A stretch of 64,000 nucleotides of DNA, from assembly GCA_965214995.1 (NCBI GenBank), contig CBDCCT010000002.1, forward strand, positions 5,332,001-5,396,000. The letters are read 5' to 3'. The notes below the pieces were generated by a model. It did no database searches. It was not told the DNA's origin and saw only the letters and a program-made list of their open reading frames with translations. Positions 16,177 through 25,061 of the stretch are shown here, piece by piece. A program made the position numbers and the translations under genes. Source of the stretch: CBDCCT01 sp965214995. Its GTDB lineage: Bacteria; Deinococcota; Deinococci; Deinococcales; Trueperaceae. The number at the start of each line of letters is the position of its first letter. Positions within the stretch are counted from its first letter, which is position 1.

Positions 16177-18137
16177 GCCGTTTGGAAGCGAGCGCGGACA
16201 TGTTAGAACTCACCCTGCCGCAACTCCTCCTAAAGCGCGCCGCCGCCACGCCGGGGCGCGTCGCCTTGCGTCACAAGGACTTTGGCATCTGGAACGAGTC
16301 TACCTGGGAAGAGGTGGCCTCAAGCGTCAAGCACGCCGCCTTAGGGCTCCTCTCCTTGGGCGTGACGCCGGGCGACAAGGTGGCCGTCATCGCCGACAAC
16401 ATCCCCGCCTGGCCCATCATGGAACTCGCGGCGCAGAGCGTGGGGGCGGTGAGCGTGGGGGTGTACAGCTCGAGCGTCCGCGACGAGGTCACCTATTTGC
16501 TCTCCTACGCGGACGTGAGCATCGTGCTCGCTGAAGACCAGGAGCAAGTAGACAAGGTCTTGGACCGGCGGAGTGAGCTGCCGAACGTTAAAAAAGTTGT
16601 GTTTGAGGACTCGAGGGGGATGCGCGATTATCTTATAGACGACTGGTTCATGAGCTGGGACGCATTTCTCGCCGCGGGTGCCGAGTTGGACAAGCGGGAG
16701 CCCGAGCTTTTCGAGGCGCACGTGGCCCAAGGCCGTCCCGACGATGTCTGCCACCTCTCGGCCACCTCGGGCACGACGGGACGGCCCAAGGCGGCGGAGT
16801 TGACGCACCGCAACTACCTATCAATGGGCTACGCGCTCCAGCAGGTGGACCCGCTAAGCGAAGAGGACGACTACGTCTCCTTTTTGCCCTTCGCCTGGAT
16901 CGTCGAGCAGGTGTTCGCGCTCGCGCTGCCCCTCTTAACCGGCATGGTCGTCAACTTCCCCGAGTCGAGCGAGACCGCGATGGAAGACTTGCGCGAGATA
17001 GGCCCTCACATGATGCTCGGCGCGCCCCGCGTCTGGGAGGGCGTTCAGTCGAGCATCTGGGTCAAGATGGACGAGTCTTATCCCCCAAACCGCTGGATGT
17101 ACCGCAAACTTATGAACGTTGGTACGAAAGCGGCGGCGTACCGGATGCGGGGCGAAAAGTTACCGCCGGGCCTCGCGCTCGGCTACAGGCTCGCCCACGC
17201 GCTCCTGTTCCGGCCTCTCAAAGACCGGCTCGGGTTTCTGAGGCTCAAGCGCGCCTATACGGGCGGCGCGGCTCTGGGTCCTGACACGTTCCGGTTTTTT
17301 CAGGGCATGGGCGTCAACCTTAAGCAGGTCTACGGCCAAACCGAGACGGCGGGGCTGGCCTACGTCCAGCGCGACGGGGCGGTCAAGCACGACACCGTCG
17401 GGACGCCGCTGCCGGGTGTTGAGGTGAAAATATCCCCCTCCGGCGAGGTGCTTACCCGCTGCGACGGCGTCTGCCACGGTTATTACGGACGCGCCGACGC
17501 GTTTGAAGATACGATTACCGAGGACGGCTGGTTCCGCTCGGGGGACGCGGGCTATCTTGACGACGACGGTCACCTGGTCATCATCGACCGCGTTTCGGAC
17601 GTGATGCACACGGGTAACGGCCACATGTTCAGCCCGCAGTTTATCGAGAACAAGCTCAAGTTCAGCCCCTTTATCAAGGAGGTCGTCGTCTACGGCGACG
17701 CGCAGCCCTTCGTGACCGCGATGGTCAACATCGACCCGCTGACGGTAGGCAAATGGGCGGAGGACCGTGGGCTCTCCTACACCACTTACGCCGACCTGTC
17801 GCAGAACCCGGAGGTGGCGGGGCTCGTTCTCAGGGAGGTGCAGGGGGTGAACGCCGAGTTGCAAGAGAGCGAGCGCGTCGTGCGTTTTGTGCTCCTTTAT
17901 AAACTTTTAGACGCCGACGACGAAGAACTCACCCGCACGGGCAAGGTGCGGCGCGGTTTCGTCGGGGAGCGTTACAAAAACATCCTGGACGCGCTTTACG
18001 ACGTTGACAAGGAGCGGGTGCGCGTCCGGGCGGAATTTAAGTATCAAGACGGGCAGACGGTAAACATCGAGACGGAGGTGGCGGTGCTCGAGCCCGCCCA
18101 AACCGCCGAGCCGGAGCCGGTGGGGGTGAAGCGTTAA
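16173..18137 (+). CDS. AMP-forming acyl-CoA synthetase
   Basis: Adenylate-forming ligase of 654 residues, long-chain acyl-CoA synthetase type, activating a carboxylate with ATP and CoA. The P-loop-like motif is SATSGTTGRPKAAELTH (about 195-211), A5 region VYGQTETAG, and A7/A8 region RSGDAGYLDDDGHLVIIDR with the hinge. There is no signal peptide. The GTG at 16173 overlaps the livG stop; an internal ATG at 16200 is an alternative. Location between livG and livH implies that the imported substrate is an organic or fatty acid that is CoA-activated on entry; this is an inference from context. Confidence 0.87.
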   Translation: MSRLEASADMLELTLPQLLLKRAAATPGRVALRHKDFGIWNESTWEEVASSVKHAALGLLSLGVTPGDKVAVIADNIPAWPIMELAAQSVGAVSVGVYSSSVRDEVTYLLSYADVSIVLAEDQEQVDKVLDRRSELPNVKKVVFEDSRGMRDYLIDDWFMSWDAFLAAGAELDKREPELFEAHVAQGRPDDVCHLSATSGTTGRPKAAELTHRNYLSMGYALQQVDPLSEEDDYVSFLPFAWIVEQVFALALPLLTGMVVNFPESSETAMEDLREIGPHMMLGAPRVWEGVQSSIWVKMDESYPPNRWMYRKLMNVGTKAAAYRMRGEKLPPGLALGYRLAHALLFRPLKDRLGFLRLKRAYTGGAALGPDTFRFFQGMGVNLKQVYGQTETAGLAYVQRDGAVKHDTVGTPLPGVEVKISPSGEVLTRCDGVCHGYYGRADAFEDTITEDGWFRSGDAGYLDDDGHLVIIDRVSDVMHTGNGHMFSPQFIENKLKFSPFIKEVVVYGDAQPFVTAMVNIDPLTVGKWAEDRGLSYTTYADLSQNPEVAGLVLREVQGVNAELQESERVVRFVLLYKLLDADDEELTRTGKVRRGFVGERYKNILDALYDVDKERVRVRAEFKYQDGQTVNIETEVAVLEPAQTAEPEPVGVKR

Positions 18138-18249
18138 TGGACTGGGGCTGGTTGTCACGCTTACAAAACCGAGTTAGCCGTCACCAGTACCGCCCGAACT
18201 TCATTCTGCCGATATTCATTACCTTTGCAAGCTTGAACGGAGCGAGACG

Positions 18250-19143
18250 GTGACTTATTTCTTACAACTCCTCGTCACGGGCGTGGCGGTGGGTTGCATC
18301 TACGCGCTCGCGGCTCTCGGTTTTGTCCTCATCTACAAGTCGAGCCGGGTCATCAACTTCGCGCACGGCGAACTCATCGCCATCGGCGCGTTTCTCACCT
18401 ACGGGCTCACCGCCTGGGCGGGGCTGCCCGTGTGGCTCTCGCTGGCGCTTTCTTTAGGGCTCATGTACGCGCTGGGCCGGGGTGTCGAGCGCGTCTTTTT
18501 GAGGCCAATGATCGGTGAGCCCATCATCAGCGTGATTATGGTGACGATCGCGCTCGCCAGCGTGCTGTCGGGGCTCGTCTACTTCACACCCTTCGGCACC
18601 CTCACCGCGCGCTTCCCCTCCTTTTTGCCCGCCACGCCCTTACAGTTCGGCGGGATTTTCTTGCGCTGGGAGCACGCGGTGGGCATCGGGCTCACAATTC
18701 TTTTCATCACCGCGCTGCTCCTCTTTTTCACCCGCAGCACCCTGGGCATCGCCATGCGCGCGGTGGCCGACGACCAGTTGGCGAGTCTTAGCGTGGGCGT
18801 GTCCATCGGGCGCGTGTTCGCGCTCGCCTGGGCGGCGGCGGCGATGAGCGCGACCGCGGCGGGCTTTGTAGTAGGAAGCGTGAACGGTCTGGAGTTTGCG
18901 GGACTCGTCGCCGTCGGCTTGCGGGTGTTTCCGGCGGTGATCCTGGGCGGGCTCGATTCCATCGCGGGGGCGGTGGTGGGGGGGGTGGTGATCGGGGTGC
19001 TCGAGCAACTCGCCACAGGCTACCTAGACCCGTTTGTGCCGGGCGGCGGCACCGGCGAAGTATTCCCCTTCGTCGTCCTCCTCCTCATCCTCCTCGTCAA
19101 ACCCCACGGACTTTTCGGCACCAAGGAGATTGAACGTGTGTAA
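18250..19143 (+). CDS. livH: Branched-chain amino acid-type ABC permease LivH
   Basis: Inner-membrane permease of 297 residues with about eight hydrophobic spans. Family marks include LALAALGFVLIYKSSRVINFAHGE-type sequence near residues 15-40, MRAVADDQLASLSVGVS (cytoplasmic loop) and PAVILGGLDSIAGAVVGG near the C-terminus. The start is GTG at 18250 with GGAG seven bases upstream. It is separated from the acyl-CoA synthetase by 112 bases and followed by the hairpin element before livM. It pairs with LivM and LivG. Confidence 0.88.
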   Translation: MTYFLQLLVTGVAVGCIYALAALGFVLIYKSSRVINFAHGELIAIGAFLTYGLTAWAGLPVWLSLALSLGLMYALGRGVERVFLRPMIGEPIISVIMVTIALASVLSGLVYFTPFGTLTARFPSFLPATPLQFGGIFLRWEHAVGIGLTILFITALLLFFTRSTLGIAMRAVADDQLASLSVGVSIGRVFALAWAAAAMSATAAGFVVGSVNGLEFAGLVAVGLRVFPAVILGGLDSIAGAVVGGVVIGVLEQLATGYLDPFVPGGGTGEVFPFVVLLLILLVKPHGLFGTKEIERV

Positions 19144-19159
19144 GAAGCGAGTTGAAAGT

Positions 19160-19220
19160 AAAAAGAGGAAAGAGGATTTTCTTCACCTTTCACCTTTTAC
19201 CTTTTCTCTTTCCTCTTTTT
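19160..19220 (+). repeat. Intercistronic hairpin with heptamer repeats
   Basis: Perfect 15-bp inverted repeat: AAAAAGAGGAAAGAG at 19160-19174 and its complement at 19206-19220, with a 31-base loop. The loop and right arm read as five diverged heptamers of the type YAYCTTT (phase from about 19184), and the left arm gives similar heptamers on the opposite strand. The element fills most of the livH-livM spacer and is the first of three related elements in the window. It may reduce read-through into livM or stabilise the upstream RNA. Confidence 0.75.
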
Positions 19221-19238
19221 CTAAACGTGGAGCGCGTC

Positions 19239-20351
19239 ATGGCCGTTAACCGCTGGACGCAGTCGGGCAACTACCGCCGAAGTTACGAAGAGGATCAGAC
19301 GATTTTTGCGACCTACTCCGAGCAAGCGTCGCTGGTGGTGCTCCTCATCGTGCTCTTTTTTCTGCCTTTCGCGCCCTTTATGTCGCGGTCGCTCTTCCGG
19401 CTTGTGGACCTCGTGCTCATCTACACCGTGGCGGTGATGGGGCTCAATCTGGTCACGGGCTTCGCGGGGCAAATCAGCATCGGTCACGCGGCCTTTATGG
19501 GTGTGGGCGCTTACGCGGCGGCGACCATCACGCGCGACCTGGCGGTGCCCCTGCTGGGCTTCGACAGCACCGTGCCTTTTTGGTACGTGCTGCTGCTCTT
19601 GCCCGTGGGTGGGCTCGTCGCGGCGGCGGTGGGCGCGTTCGTGGGCTTGCCGAGCTTCCGGCTCAAGCACCTCTATCTGGCGATTGCCACGCTCGCCTTT
19701 CAGATTATCTTTACCTGGTCGGTGGGGCATACGCCGTGGCTCAACCAGGGGGGGAGCATCCGCCTGCCTCGAGTGGACTTTTTCGGCACGACGATAAGCG
19801 GCTCGTCAACCATCGGCCCCTTCTACTATTTCTTTGCGCTCTGCGTGGTCATTGTTATGGCACTCGCTTTTCGCAACCTTTTACGCAGCAAATTCGGCCG
19901 GGCACTCGTGGCGGTGCGCGACAACGACCGCGCCGCCGACGCGATGGGCATTAACCCCGGCGCGACCAAGGTGATGGCCTTTGCCGTCGCGGGCTTTTAT
20001 GCGGGGGTGGCGGGGGTGTTGCTGGCCTTTTACAACGGCAGCGTGATTGTCGAGTCTTTTACGCTGGGCGTGTCGATTGATTTTCTGGCGATGGCGATAG
20101 TGGGGGGCTTAGGCACGCTCGTGGGCTCGCTTATAGGCCCCGCCTTTTTGCAGTTTCTCGACCCCTGGGTGGAAGGGCTGGCGGGGGCGCTCCAGGGCTT
20201 TTTGCCCTCGACCATCGACGTGGGCACCGCCCTGCGCCCGACCGTGTTCGGCCTCATCGTCGTGCTCTTTTTGATCTTCGAGCCGCGCGGCCTGGCGAAC
20301 TGGTGGCGGCTGAGTCGGCAGTATTTCAAAAGGTGGCCGTTCAAGTATTAG
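19239..20351 (+). CDS. livM: Branched-chain amino acid-type ABC permease LivM
   Basis: Permease of 370 residues with eight to ten hydrophobic spans. Conserved LivM marks are TGFAGQISIGHAAFMGVGAYAAA, RFGRALVAVRDND-like RSKFGRALVAVRDNDRAA and DFLAMAIVGGLGTLVGSLIGP. The ATG at 19239, with GGAG nearby, is chosen because upstream in-frame sequence to 19152 is translated hairpin and T-rich DNA. It has a hydrophilic N-terminal stretch of about 30 residues before the first span. It is the last gene of the cluster. Confidence 0.87.
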   Translation: MAVNRWTQSGNYRRSYEEDQTIFATYSEQASLVVLLIVLFFLPFAPFMSRSLFRLVDLVLIYTVAVMGLNLVTGFAGQISIGHAAFMGVGAYAAATITRDLAVPLLGFDSTVPFWYVLLLLPVGGLVAAAVGAFVGLPSFRLKHLYLAIATLAFQIIFTWSVGHTPWLNQGGSIRLPRVDFFGTTISGSSTIGPFYYFFALCVVIVMALAFRNLLRSKFGRALVAVRDNDRAADAMGINPGATKVMAFAVAGFYAGVAGVLLAFYNGSVIVESFTLGVSIDFLAMAIVGGLGTLVGSLIGPAFLQFLDPWVEGLAGALQGFLPSTIDVGTALRPTVFGLIVVLFLIFEPRGLANWWRLSRQYFKRWPFKY

Positions 20352-20457
20352 GGATGGTTGGATGAATCGTGACGACTTGAACTCTCCCCACCGCGTAACA
20401 AATAAGGGTGATTTGCCGAGACTGAGCACGTTGGCAAGGAGCCCCTTCTAATTTGAG

Positions 20458-20489
20458 AAAAACGTCGGAGAAGCGGCCCGCGCGTTTTT
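20458..20489. terminator. Possible bidirectional terminator
   Basis: AAAAACG (20458-20464) and CGTTTTT (20483-20489) are inverted repeats around a GC-rich centre, giving a T-run on both strands. It sits between the convergent livM and coiled-coil lipoprotein genes and touches the latter's stop codon. The internal GC stem is weak, so confidence is low. Confidence 0.35.
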
Positions 20490-21202
20490 TACTGCCCGCC
20501 GGTTTCTCCCAAAGTTGCGCCGCGCATCCTCTCCTCGAGCGCCTCGGCCTGCTCCTCCAGCGCGCGAACCTTGGCGGTCGTGTTGACGCTCACGGTGGCC
20601 GCGGCGGGCGCGTCCTCTATGATACCGCCCGTTCCGCGCGCCTCCCCCGCCTCGACAGGCAGCAGCCCCTCGCCCACGCCCACGCTGACGCGCAACGCGT
20701 CGCGCTCGCTCTCGATCTGCGACAGGAGGTTGCTAAGGTCCGTAAGCTGCGCCCTCATGTCCGCCACTTCCGTCTCGAGCTCCGACTGGATATTGAGAAG
20801 CGTTTCGTCGCGCACGGCGCTCTCTTCGACAAGCCTGCCCCGGCTCCGCTCGAGCTCGCCCGCGAGCACGATGACCTGACGGTTGAGCGTTTCGCGTTCG
20901 CCTTCAAGTTCGGCCAGCCGCGCGCTTAGCGTGTCCCGCTCGGTTTGGACCGTGCTCAGTTGGTCGGTCAGGTCGTTGACGCCGACGGTGAGTTCGTCCA
21001 CCTGGGTTTGCAGGGTGTCCCTCTCGGTTTGCAACGCGCCGCTCTCCCCCGTCGCCGCGCTTATCTGCTCGTTGAGCTCATCAACTTGCGCCTGCAAGGT
21101 GTCGCGCTCCTGCGTGAGGGTCTCGATTTCGTCCCCCCCACCGTTACAGGCGAAAAGGCCGAATGTCAAAAATATCACTGAAAAAATTATAGATCGCTTC
21201 AT
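20489..21202 (-). CDS. Coiled-coil lipoprotein
   Basis: A 237-residue protein. The signal peptide ends in LFAC (lipobox, Cys about 19), then a Gly-rich tether, then an almost continuous coiled coil to about residue 165. The coiled coil has repeated segments of the form TERDTLQTQVDEL (at least four near-copies of about 28-35 residues). After a Gly/Ala-rich break comes a final short coiled coil (RALEEQAEALEERM). The start is the ATG at 21202; the frame extends upstream but without similarity. The function is unknown; such proteins may act as envelope spacers. It stands alone, convergent with livM. Confidence 0.75.
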   Translation of the reverse strand: MKRSIIFSVIFLTFGLFACNGGGDEIETLTQERDTLQAQVDELNEQISAATGESGALQTERDTLQTQVDELTVGVNDLTDQLSTVQTERDTLSARLAELEGERETLNRQVIVLAGELERSRGRLVEESAVRDETLLNIQSELETEVADMRAQLTDLSNLLSQIESERDALRVSVGVGEGLLPVEAGEARGTGGIIEDAPAAATVSVNTTAKVRALEEQAEALEERMRGATLGETGGQ

Positions 21203-21495
21203 CTTTGTTATCCTACCCCTTTCCGAGCACCGGGGGCGCGGATAGCGATCACAGGTCAATGTTCGGGTTGCGCCACCCTTAGAGTTTTATGTCTGAGCCG
21301 TCCGTACTCACCTGAGTCCCACTCGACCTTTTGCGGCGACCTGTGCATCCTGACACGCTTTCAGCTCTCTGACTTACGCTTGATTCACGGTCGCGGCTCC
21401 CTTTCCCCGCCCGAAGCCCTGGCCTTAGGGGACGTTGTAGGGCCGGGGGCGGGCCGAGCGCTCGATTTTAGAACGCTGAAACATGTTTGCGACGC

Positions 21496-21525
21496 TTTAC
21501 TCTTTCTCGCCGCGTATGTTACACT
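21496..21525 (+). promoter_or_regulatory. Candidate promoter of rplM-rpsI
   Basis: TTTACT (21496-21501) and TACACT (21520-21525), 18-base spacer, about 180 bases before rplM. It leaves a long 5' leader. Confidence 0.45.
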
Positions 21526-21573
21526 GCCGCTTGGCTTTGCGACCGGCCGGTCTCGGCTGGCTTGGACGCATTA

Positions 21574-21625
21574 GGTTCTGGGGCCGGTTTTCGGGGCCAG
21601 TTTTCGAGACGTAGGCTCGAGAACC
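21574..21625 (+). promoter_or_regulatory. Structured leader candidate upstream of rplM
   Basis: The leader can fold into a small multi-branch structure: outer pair GGTTC (21574-21578) with GAACC (21621-21625), an inner GGCC/GGCC hairpin, and TCGAG/CTCGA directly inside the closing stem. A 12-base palindrome GACCGGCCGGTC lies just upstream at 21541-21552. Ribosomal-protein operons are often autoregulated through such leaders; whether this one binds L13 is inference. Confidence 0.4.
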
Positions 21626-21703
21626 CTATTTTGCTATCAAGGCGATATCCAAGTCGGTAAGGTTATTGGAACAGAAGCACAAAGCTCGAAACGTGTAGAG
21701 GAC

Positions 21704-22138
21704 GTGGAGAACGTGAAAACATACTTTCCGAAAGAGAACACGCACGACTGGGTGGTCGTGGACGCGGAGGGCCAGACGGTCGGGCGTCTCGCCACACAAA
21801 TCGCCCAGATGTTGCGCGGCAAACACAAGGTGGACTTTACCCCCAACCAGGCGGGCGGCGACTTCGTCATCGTGGTGAACGCGAGCAAGGTCACCTTCAC
21901 GGGCAAAAAGCTCGACCAGAAGATTTACACCCGCTACAGCGGCTATCAGGGCGGCCTCAAAGAGATTCCCGCCCGGACGATGCGCGACAAGAACCCCGAG
22001 CGGCTCCTAGAACGCGCCGTCTGGGGCATGTTGCCCAAAAACCGCTTGGGCCGCAAGCTCATCCGCCGCCTCAAGGTTTACGGGGGCGAGGCGCACCCGC
22101 ACGCAGCGCAGCAACCCAAAGAGATGGAGCTACGATAA
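21704..22138 (+). CDS. rplM: 50S ribosomal protein L13
   Basis: Large-subunit ribosomal protein, 144 residues, normal length. The motifs WVVVDAEGQTVGRLATQIA, GGDFVIVVNASKVTFTGKK, and ERAVWGMLPKNRLGRKLIRRLKVY are all family hallmarks. Two GTG starts are possible: 21704, and 21713 which gives the classical VKTYFPKE beginning and has a GGAG just before it. It is followed with no gap by rpsI, the universal bacterial order. Confidence 0.97.
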   Translation: MENVKTYFPKENTHDWVVVDAEGQTVGRLATQIAQMLRGKHKVDFTPNQAGGDFVIVVNASKVTFTGKKLDQKIYTRYSGYQGGLKEIPARTMRDKNPERLLERAVWGMLPKNRLGRKLIRRLKVYGGEAHPHAAQQPKEMELR

Positions 22139-22525
22139 ATGGAACAGTATTACGGCACGGGCCGCCGCAAAGAGGCGGTCGCGCGCGTTTTCTTGCGGCC
22201 CGGCGGCGGCCGCATCACGGTCAACGGCAAAGACTTTCAGGACTACTTCCGGGGCATCCTGGTGGGCGTTCAGGCCCTGGAACCTCTCAAGGCGACCGGC
22301 ACCGCCGGACGCTACGACGCGCTCATCACCGTGTCAGGCGGCGGTCCCAGCGGCCAGGCGGACGCCATTAAGTTGGGCGTCGCCCGCGCGCTCGTCGAGA
22401 TGGACCCGAGCTTCCGCGGCAGACTCAAGCAGGGCGGCTACTTGAGCCGGGACGCTCGAGAGGTCGAGCGTAAAAAATACGGCCTCCACAAGGCGCGCAA
22501 AGCGCCGCAGTACAGCAAGCGATAA
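22139..22525 (+). CDS. rpsI: 30S ribosomal protein S9
   Basis: Small-subunit ribosomal protein, 128 residues. It begins YYGTGRRKEAVARVFLRPG and ends in the basic tail KKYGLHKARKAPQYSKR, whose terminal Lys-Arg reaches into the ribosomal P site in characterised ribosomes. The ATG immediately follows the rplM stop, so translation is coupled. A good terminator follows. Confidence 0.97.
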   Translation: MEQYYGTGRRKEAVARVFLRPGGGRITVNGKDFQDYFRGILVGVQALEPLKATGTAGRYDALITVSGGGPSGQADAIKLGVARALVEMDPSFRGRLKQGGYLSRDAREVERKKYGLHKARKAPQYSKR

Positions 22526-22544
22526 ATTTCCATCAAGCTTCCCC

Positions 22545-22584
22545 AAAAGGTTGAAGGTTTCACACCTCTCAGCCTTTTCTTTTT
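22545..22584 (+). terminator. Rho-independent terminator after rpsI
   Basis: AAAAGGTTGA pairs with TCAGCCTTTT (one G-U), with an inner AGGT/ACCT stem and a 5-base loop, followed by CTTTTT. It lies 20 bases after the rpsI stop. Confidence 0.8.
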
Positions 22585-22645
22585 GCATCCTTGATATTGC
22601 GATGACTCACACCCTTGATACTGCTGATACTGTGAATGTAACACC

Positions 22646-23455
22646 ATGACCATCTTCCAGGCCATCGTCTTGGGCGTCGTCCAGGGCCTCACCGAGTTTC
22701 TGCCCGTTTCCTCTTCCGGGCACCTCGTGCTCGCCAACTACTATTTGGGCTTCGGCAAACCCGGCGAGCCGCTCCCGCTTCTTTACGACATCGTGGCGAA
22801 CACGGGCACGCTCTGCGCGGTGCTCGTGGCGCTGCGGCGGGACGTGTGGGAGGCGCTGACGGGCTTTTTCGGCGGGCTCTTTTCCAAGGAGGCGAGGCGA
22901 CGGGAGGGTTGGACGCTGGCGCTCTTGGTGATTCTGGGCTCCGTTCCCACAGCGATTATCGGCTGGGCGCTGCGGCCCGTGTTCGAGAGTCTGAACACGC
23001 CCCTGCCCGTTTGTATCGCCCTCATTGTCACCGGCTTTATCCTTTGGTTCACGCCCAAGTCCGGGCCCAAAGAGACCGCACGCGAACTCAGAAAACGTGA
23101 CGCGATTATCGGCGGCGTCGCACAGGGGCTCGCGGTCGTGCCTGGCATTTCTCGCTCGGGCACCACGATTGCCGTCATGCTCTGGCGCGGCGCTTCCGCC
23201 GACCTCGCCCCGCGCTTCTCGTTTCTCATGTACCTCGTCGCCTCGTTCGGCGTGCTGCTCTTGGGCGTCGGGGACTTACGCGAGGGGACGCTCGGGCTGG
23301 GGCCGCTTCTGGGGATGTTCCTCGCCTCGTTCGTCACGGGTTACGTCGCCATCCTCTTTCTTTTTGCGATTTTGCGCCGGGGGCAGTTTCGCCTCTTCGC
23401 CCCCTACTTGTGGATAGTCGCGGCTATCACGCTTTTGACCCTGTGGCTCCGTTAA
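22646..23455 (+). CDS. uppP: Undecaprenyl-diphosphatase UppP
   Basis: Membrane phosphatase (BacA/UppP) that recycles the lipid carrier of cell-wall synthesis, 269 residues with about eight spans. The two signature motifs are present: VVQGLTEFLPVSSSGHLVL (about 12-30), with the catalytic Glu and Ser-rich loop, and GISRSGTTIAVMLWRG (about 165-180), with the conserved Arg. The ATG at 22646 is used. The 60 bases upstream contain an imperfect repeat of CTTGATAYTGC. Confidence 0.94.
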   Translation: MTIFQAIVLGVVQGLTEFLPVSSSGHLVLANYYLGFGKPGEPLPLLYDIVANTGTLCAVLVALRRDVWEALTGFFGGLFSKEARRREGWTLALLVILGSVPTAIIGWALRPVFESLNTPLPVCIALIVTGFILWFTPKSGPKETARELRKRDAIIGGVAQGLAVVPGISRSGTTIAVMLWRGASADLAPRFSFLMYLVASFGVLLLGVGDLREGTLGLGPLLGMFLASFVTGYVAILFLFAILRRGQFRLFAPYLWIVAAITLLTLWLR

Positions 23456-23497
23456 GCTGCTAAAGCAACAAACTGGGCGGGACATCTGAGCTAAAAT

Positions 23498-23516
23498 GGG
23501 TCCACTGGGAGGACCC
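23498..23516 (+). promoter_or_regulatory. Hairpin covering the gltX ribosome-binding site
   Basis: GGGTCC (23498-23503) and GGACCC (23511-23516) form a 6-bp stem ending directly at the ATG. The Shine-Dalgarno GGGAGG (23507-23512) lies in the loop and the 3' arm, so the hairpin would mask it in part. A TAAAAT (-10-like) lies immediately upstream. Confidence 0.45.
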
Positions 23517-25061
23517 ATGACCGCGACACCCACAAAACAACCCGTCACACGAATAGCTCCCTCGCCGACCGGCGACCCGCACGTCGGCACGGCCTACATG
23601 AGCCTGTTCGACTTCGTGACTGCCAGGCAGGGGGACGGAACATTCATTTTGAGGGTCGAAGACACCGACCAAAAGCGCTACAACCCCGAGTCCGAGGCGC
23701 GCGTGCTGGACGCGCTCGAGTGGCTCGGCTTAGAGCCCGACGAGAGCCCCAAGGCAGGCGGCCCCAACGCGCCCTACCGACAGACCGAGCGCAAGGAGAT
23801 TTATCAGAAGCACGCGCAAGAACTGCTCGAGGCGGGTAAAGCTTACCGCGCCTTTGAAACGCCCGAGGAACTAGAAGCCATCCGCCAGGACCTCCAGCGC
23901 CGGGGCCGCGGGCACGGCTACGACGGGCGCGGGCGCAATCTGTCTCAAGAGGAGTCTGACCGACGCGCCGCAGCGGGCGAGCCCTTCGTGGTGCGCCTCA
24001 TCACCCCCGACGAGGGCGAGACGGTGGTGAACGACCTCCTGCGGGGACAAGTGCGCATCCCCAACAGCGAGGTGCCCGACGCTGTTTTGCTAAAAAGTGA
24101 CGGGCTGCCCACCTATCACCTGGCGGTGGTGGTAGACGACCACCTCATGGGCGTGACCCACGCGGTGCGCGGCGAGGAGTGGATTCCGACCGCGCCCATC
24201 CACGTGCTGCTTTATCAAGCCTTTGGCTGGAGTGAACCCGTCTGGGTCCACATGCCGCTTCTTAAAAACGCGGAGGGCAAGAAACTGAGCAAGCGCAAGG
24301 ACGACACCAACCTAGACTCGTACAAGCAGCAGGGCATCGTCCCGGAGGCGCTGCTGAACTACCTCGGCACGATGGGCTGGAGTATGCCCGACGGGCGCGA
24401 GTTTTTTAGTCTTGCGGACATGACCGAGCACTTTTCCTTCGAACGCGTGTCTTTGGGCGGCTCCATTTTCGACATGAAGCGCCTCAAGCACTACAACGCC
24501 AAATACCTGCGCGACCTCCTCCCTTTGGAGACGGTCGCGGAGCGCGCCAAGCCCTTTTTACGGGAGGCCGGGTACGACTGGGAGAGCGAGGACTACCTGC
24601 TCGACGTGCTCGACGTGCTCCTGCCGCGCGCGGAGACGTTACAAGATTTCACCGAGCACGGCTACTTTTTCACCGAAGACTTCTCCTACAGCCCCGACGC
24701 GCGCAAGAAGTTGGCGGCGGGTCAGGCTTATCTGGAAGGTTTAGAGGGGGTGTTCTCGAGGCTCGAGTTCTTCGACTACGACAGCGTGGACGACGCCCTG
24801 CGCGACTTTGTCCAGTCGCAGGGCGCCTCGATGGGTAAAGTATTGCAGCCCCTGCGCGCCGCGCTGACGGGCTCCACCAACGCCCCCGGCGTCACCGATT
24901 TGGTGACCATTCTGGGCAAGCGGCGCGTTTTGAAGCGCATCGGACGGGCGCTGGGTTTTATTAACGCGGGGCTGCCCGACGACACCCCGCAAAAACCGGA
25001 GGGGAAACCGGAGCCCAAAGAGGCCACAAAAACCAAGACGACCGCAGAGGCGGCGCGCTGA
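23517..25061 (+). CDS. gltX: Glutamyl-tRNA synthetase
   Basis: Class I aminoacyl-tRNA synthetase, 514 residues, charging tRNA(Glu). The HIGH motif appears as PHVGT at 21-25 in RIAPSPTGDPHVGT, and KMSKS as KKLSKRKDD near 254-262. The Rossmann-fold catalytic half is followed by the helical anticodon-binding half. The C-terminus carries a Lys/Glu/Pro-rich tail of about 25 residues that is not part of the conserved domain. The ATG at 23517 is chosen because it follows GGGAGG; an upstream in-frame ATG at 23496 lies in the hairpin region. The stop overlaps the ftsY start. Confidence 0.95.
   Translation: MTATPTKQPVTRIAPSPTGDPHVGTAYMSLFDFVTARQGDGTFILRVEDTDQKRYNPESEARVLDALEWLGLEPDESPKAGGPNAPYRQTERKEIYQKHAQELLEAGKAYRAFETPEELEAIRQDLQRRGRGHGYDGRGRNLSQEESDRRAAAGEPFVVRLITPDEGETVVNDLLRGQVRIPNSEVPDAVLLKSDGLPTYHLAVVVDDHLMGVTHAVRGEEWIPTAPIHVLLYQAFGWSEPVWVHMPLLKNAEGKKLSKRKDDTNLDSYKQQGIVPEALLNYLGTMGWSMPDGREFFSLADMTEHFSFERVSLGGSIFDMKRLKHYNAKYLRDLLPLETVAERAKPFLREAGYDWESEDYLLDVLDVLLPRAETLQDFTEHGYFFTEDFSYSPDARKKLAAGQAYLEGLEGVFSRLEFFDYDSVDDALRDFVQSQGASMGKVLQPLRAALTGSTNAPGVTDLVTILGKRRVLKRIGRALGFINAGLPDDTPQKPEGKPEPKEATKTKTTAEAAR

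Noticed and set aside
19152..19238. Longer N-terminus for LivM starting at 19152
   Set aside because: It would translate the intergenic hairpin and T-rich tract; the ATG at 19239 gives the family-like start.
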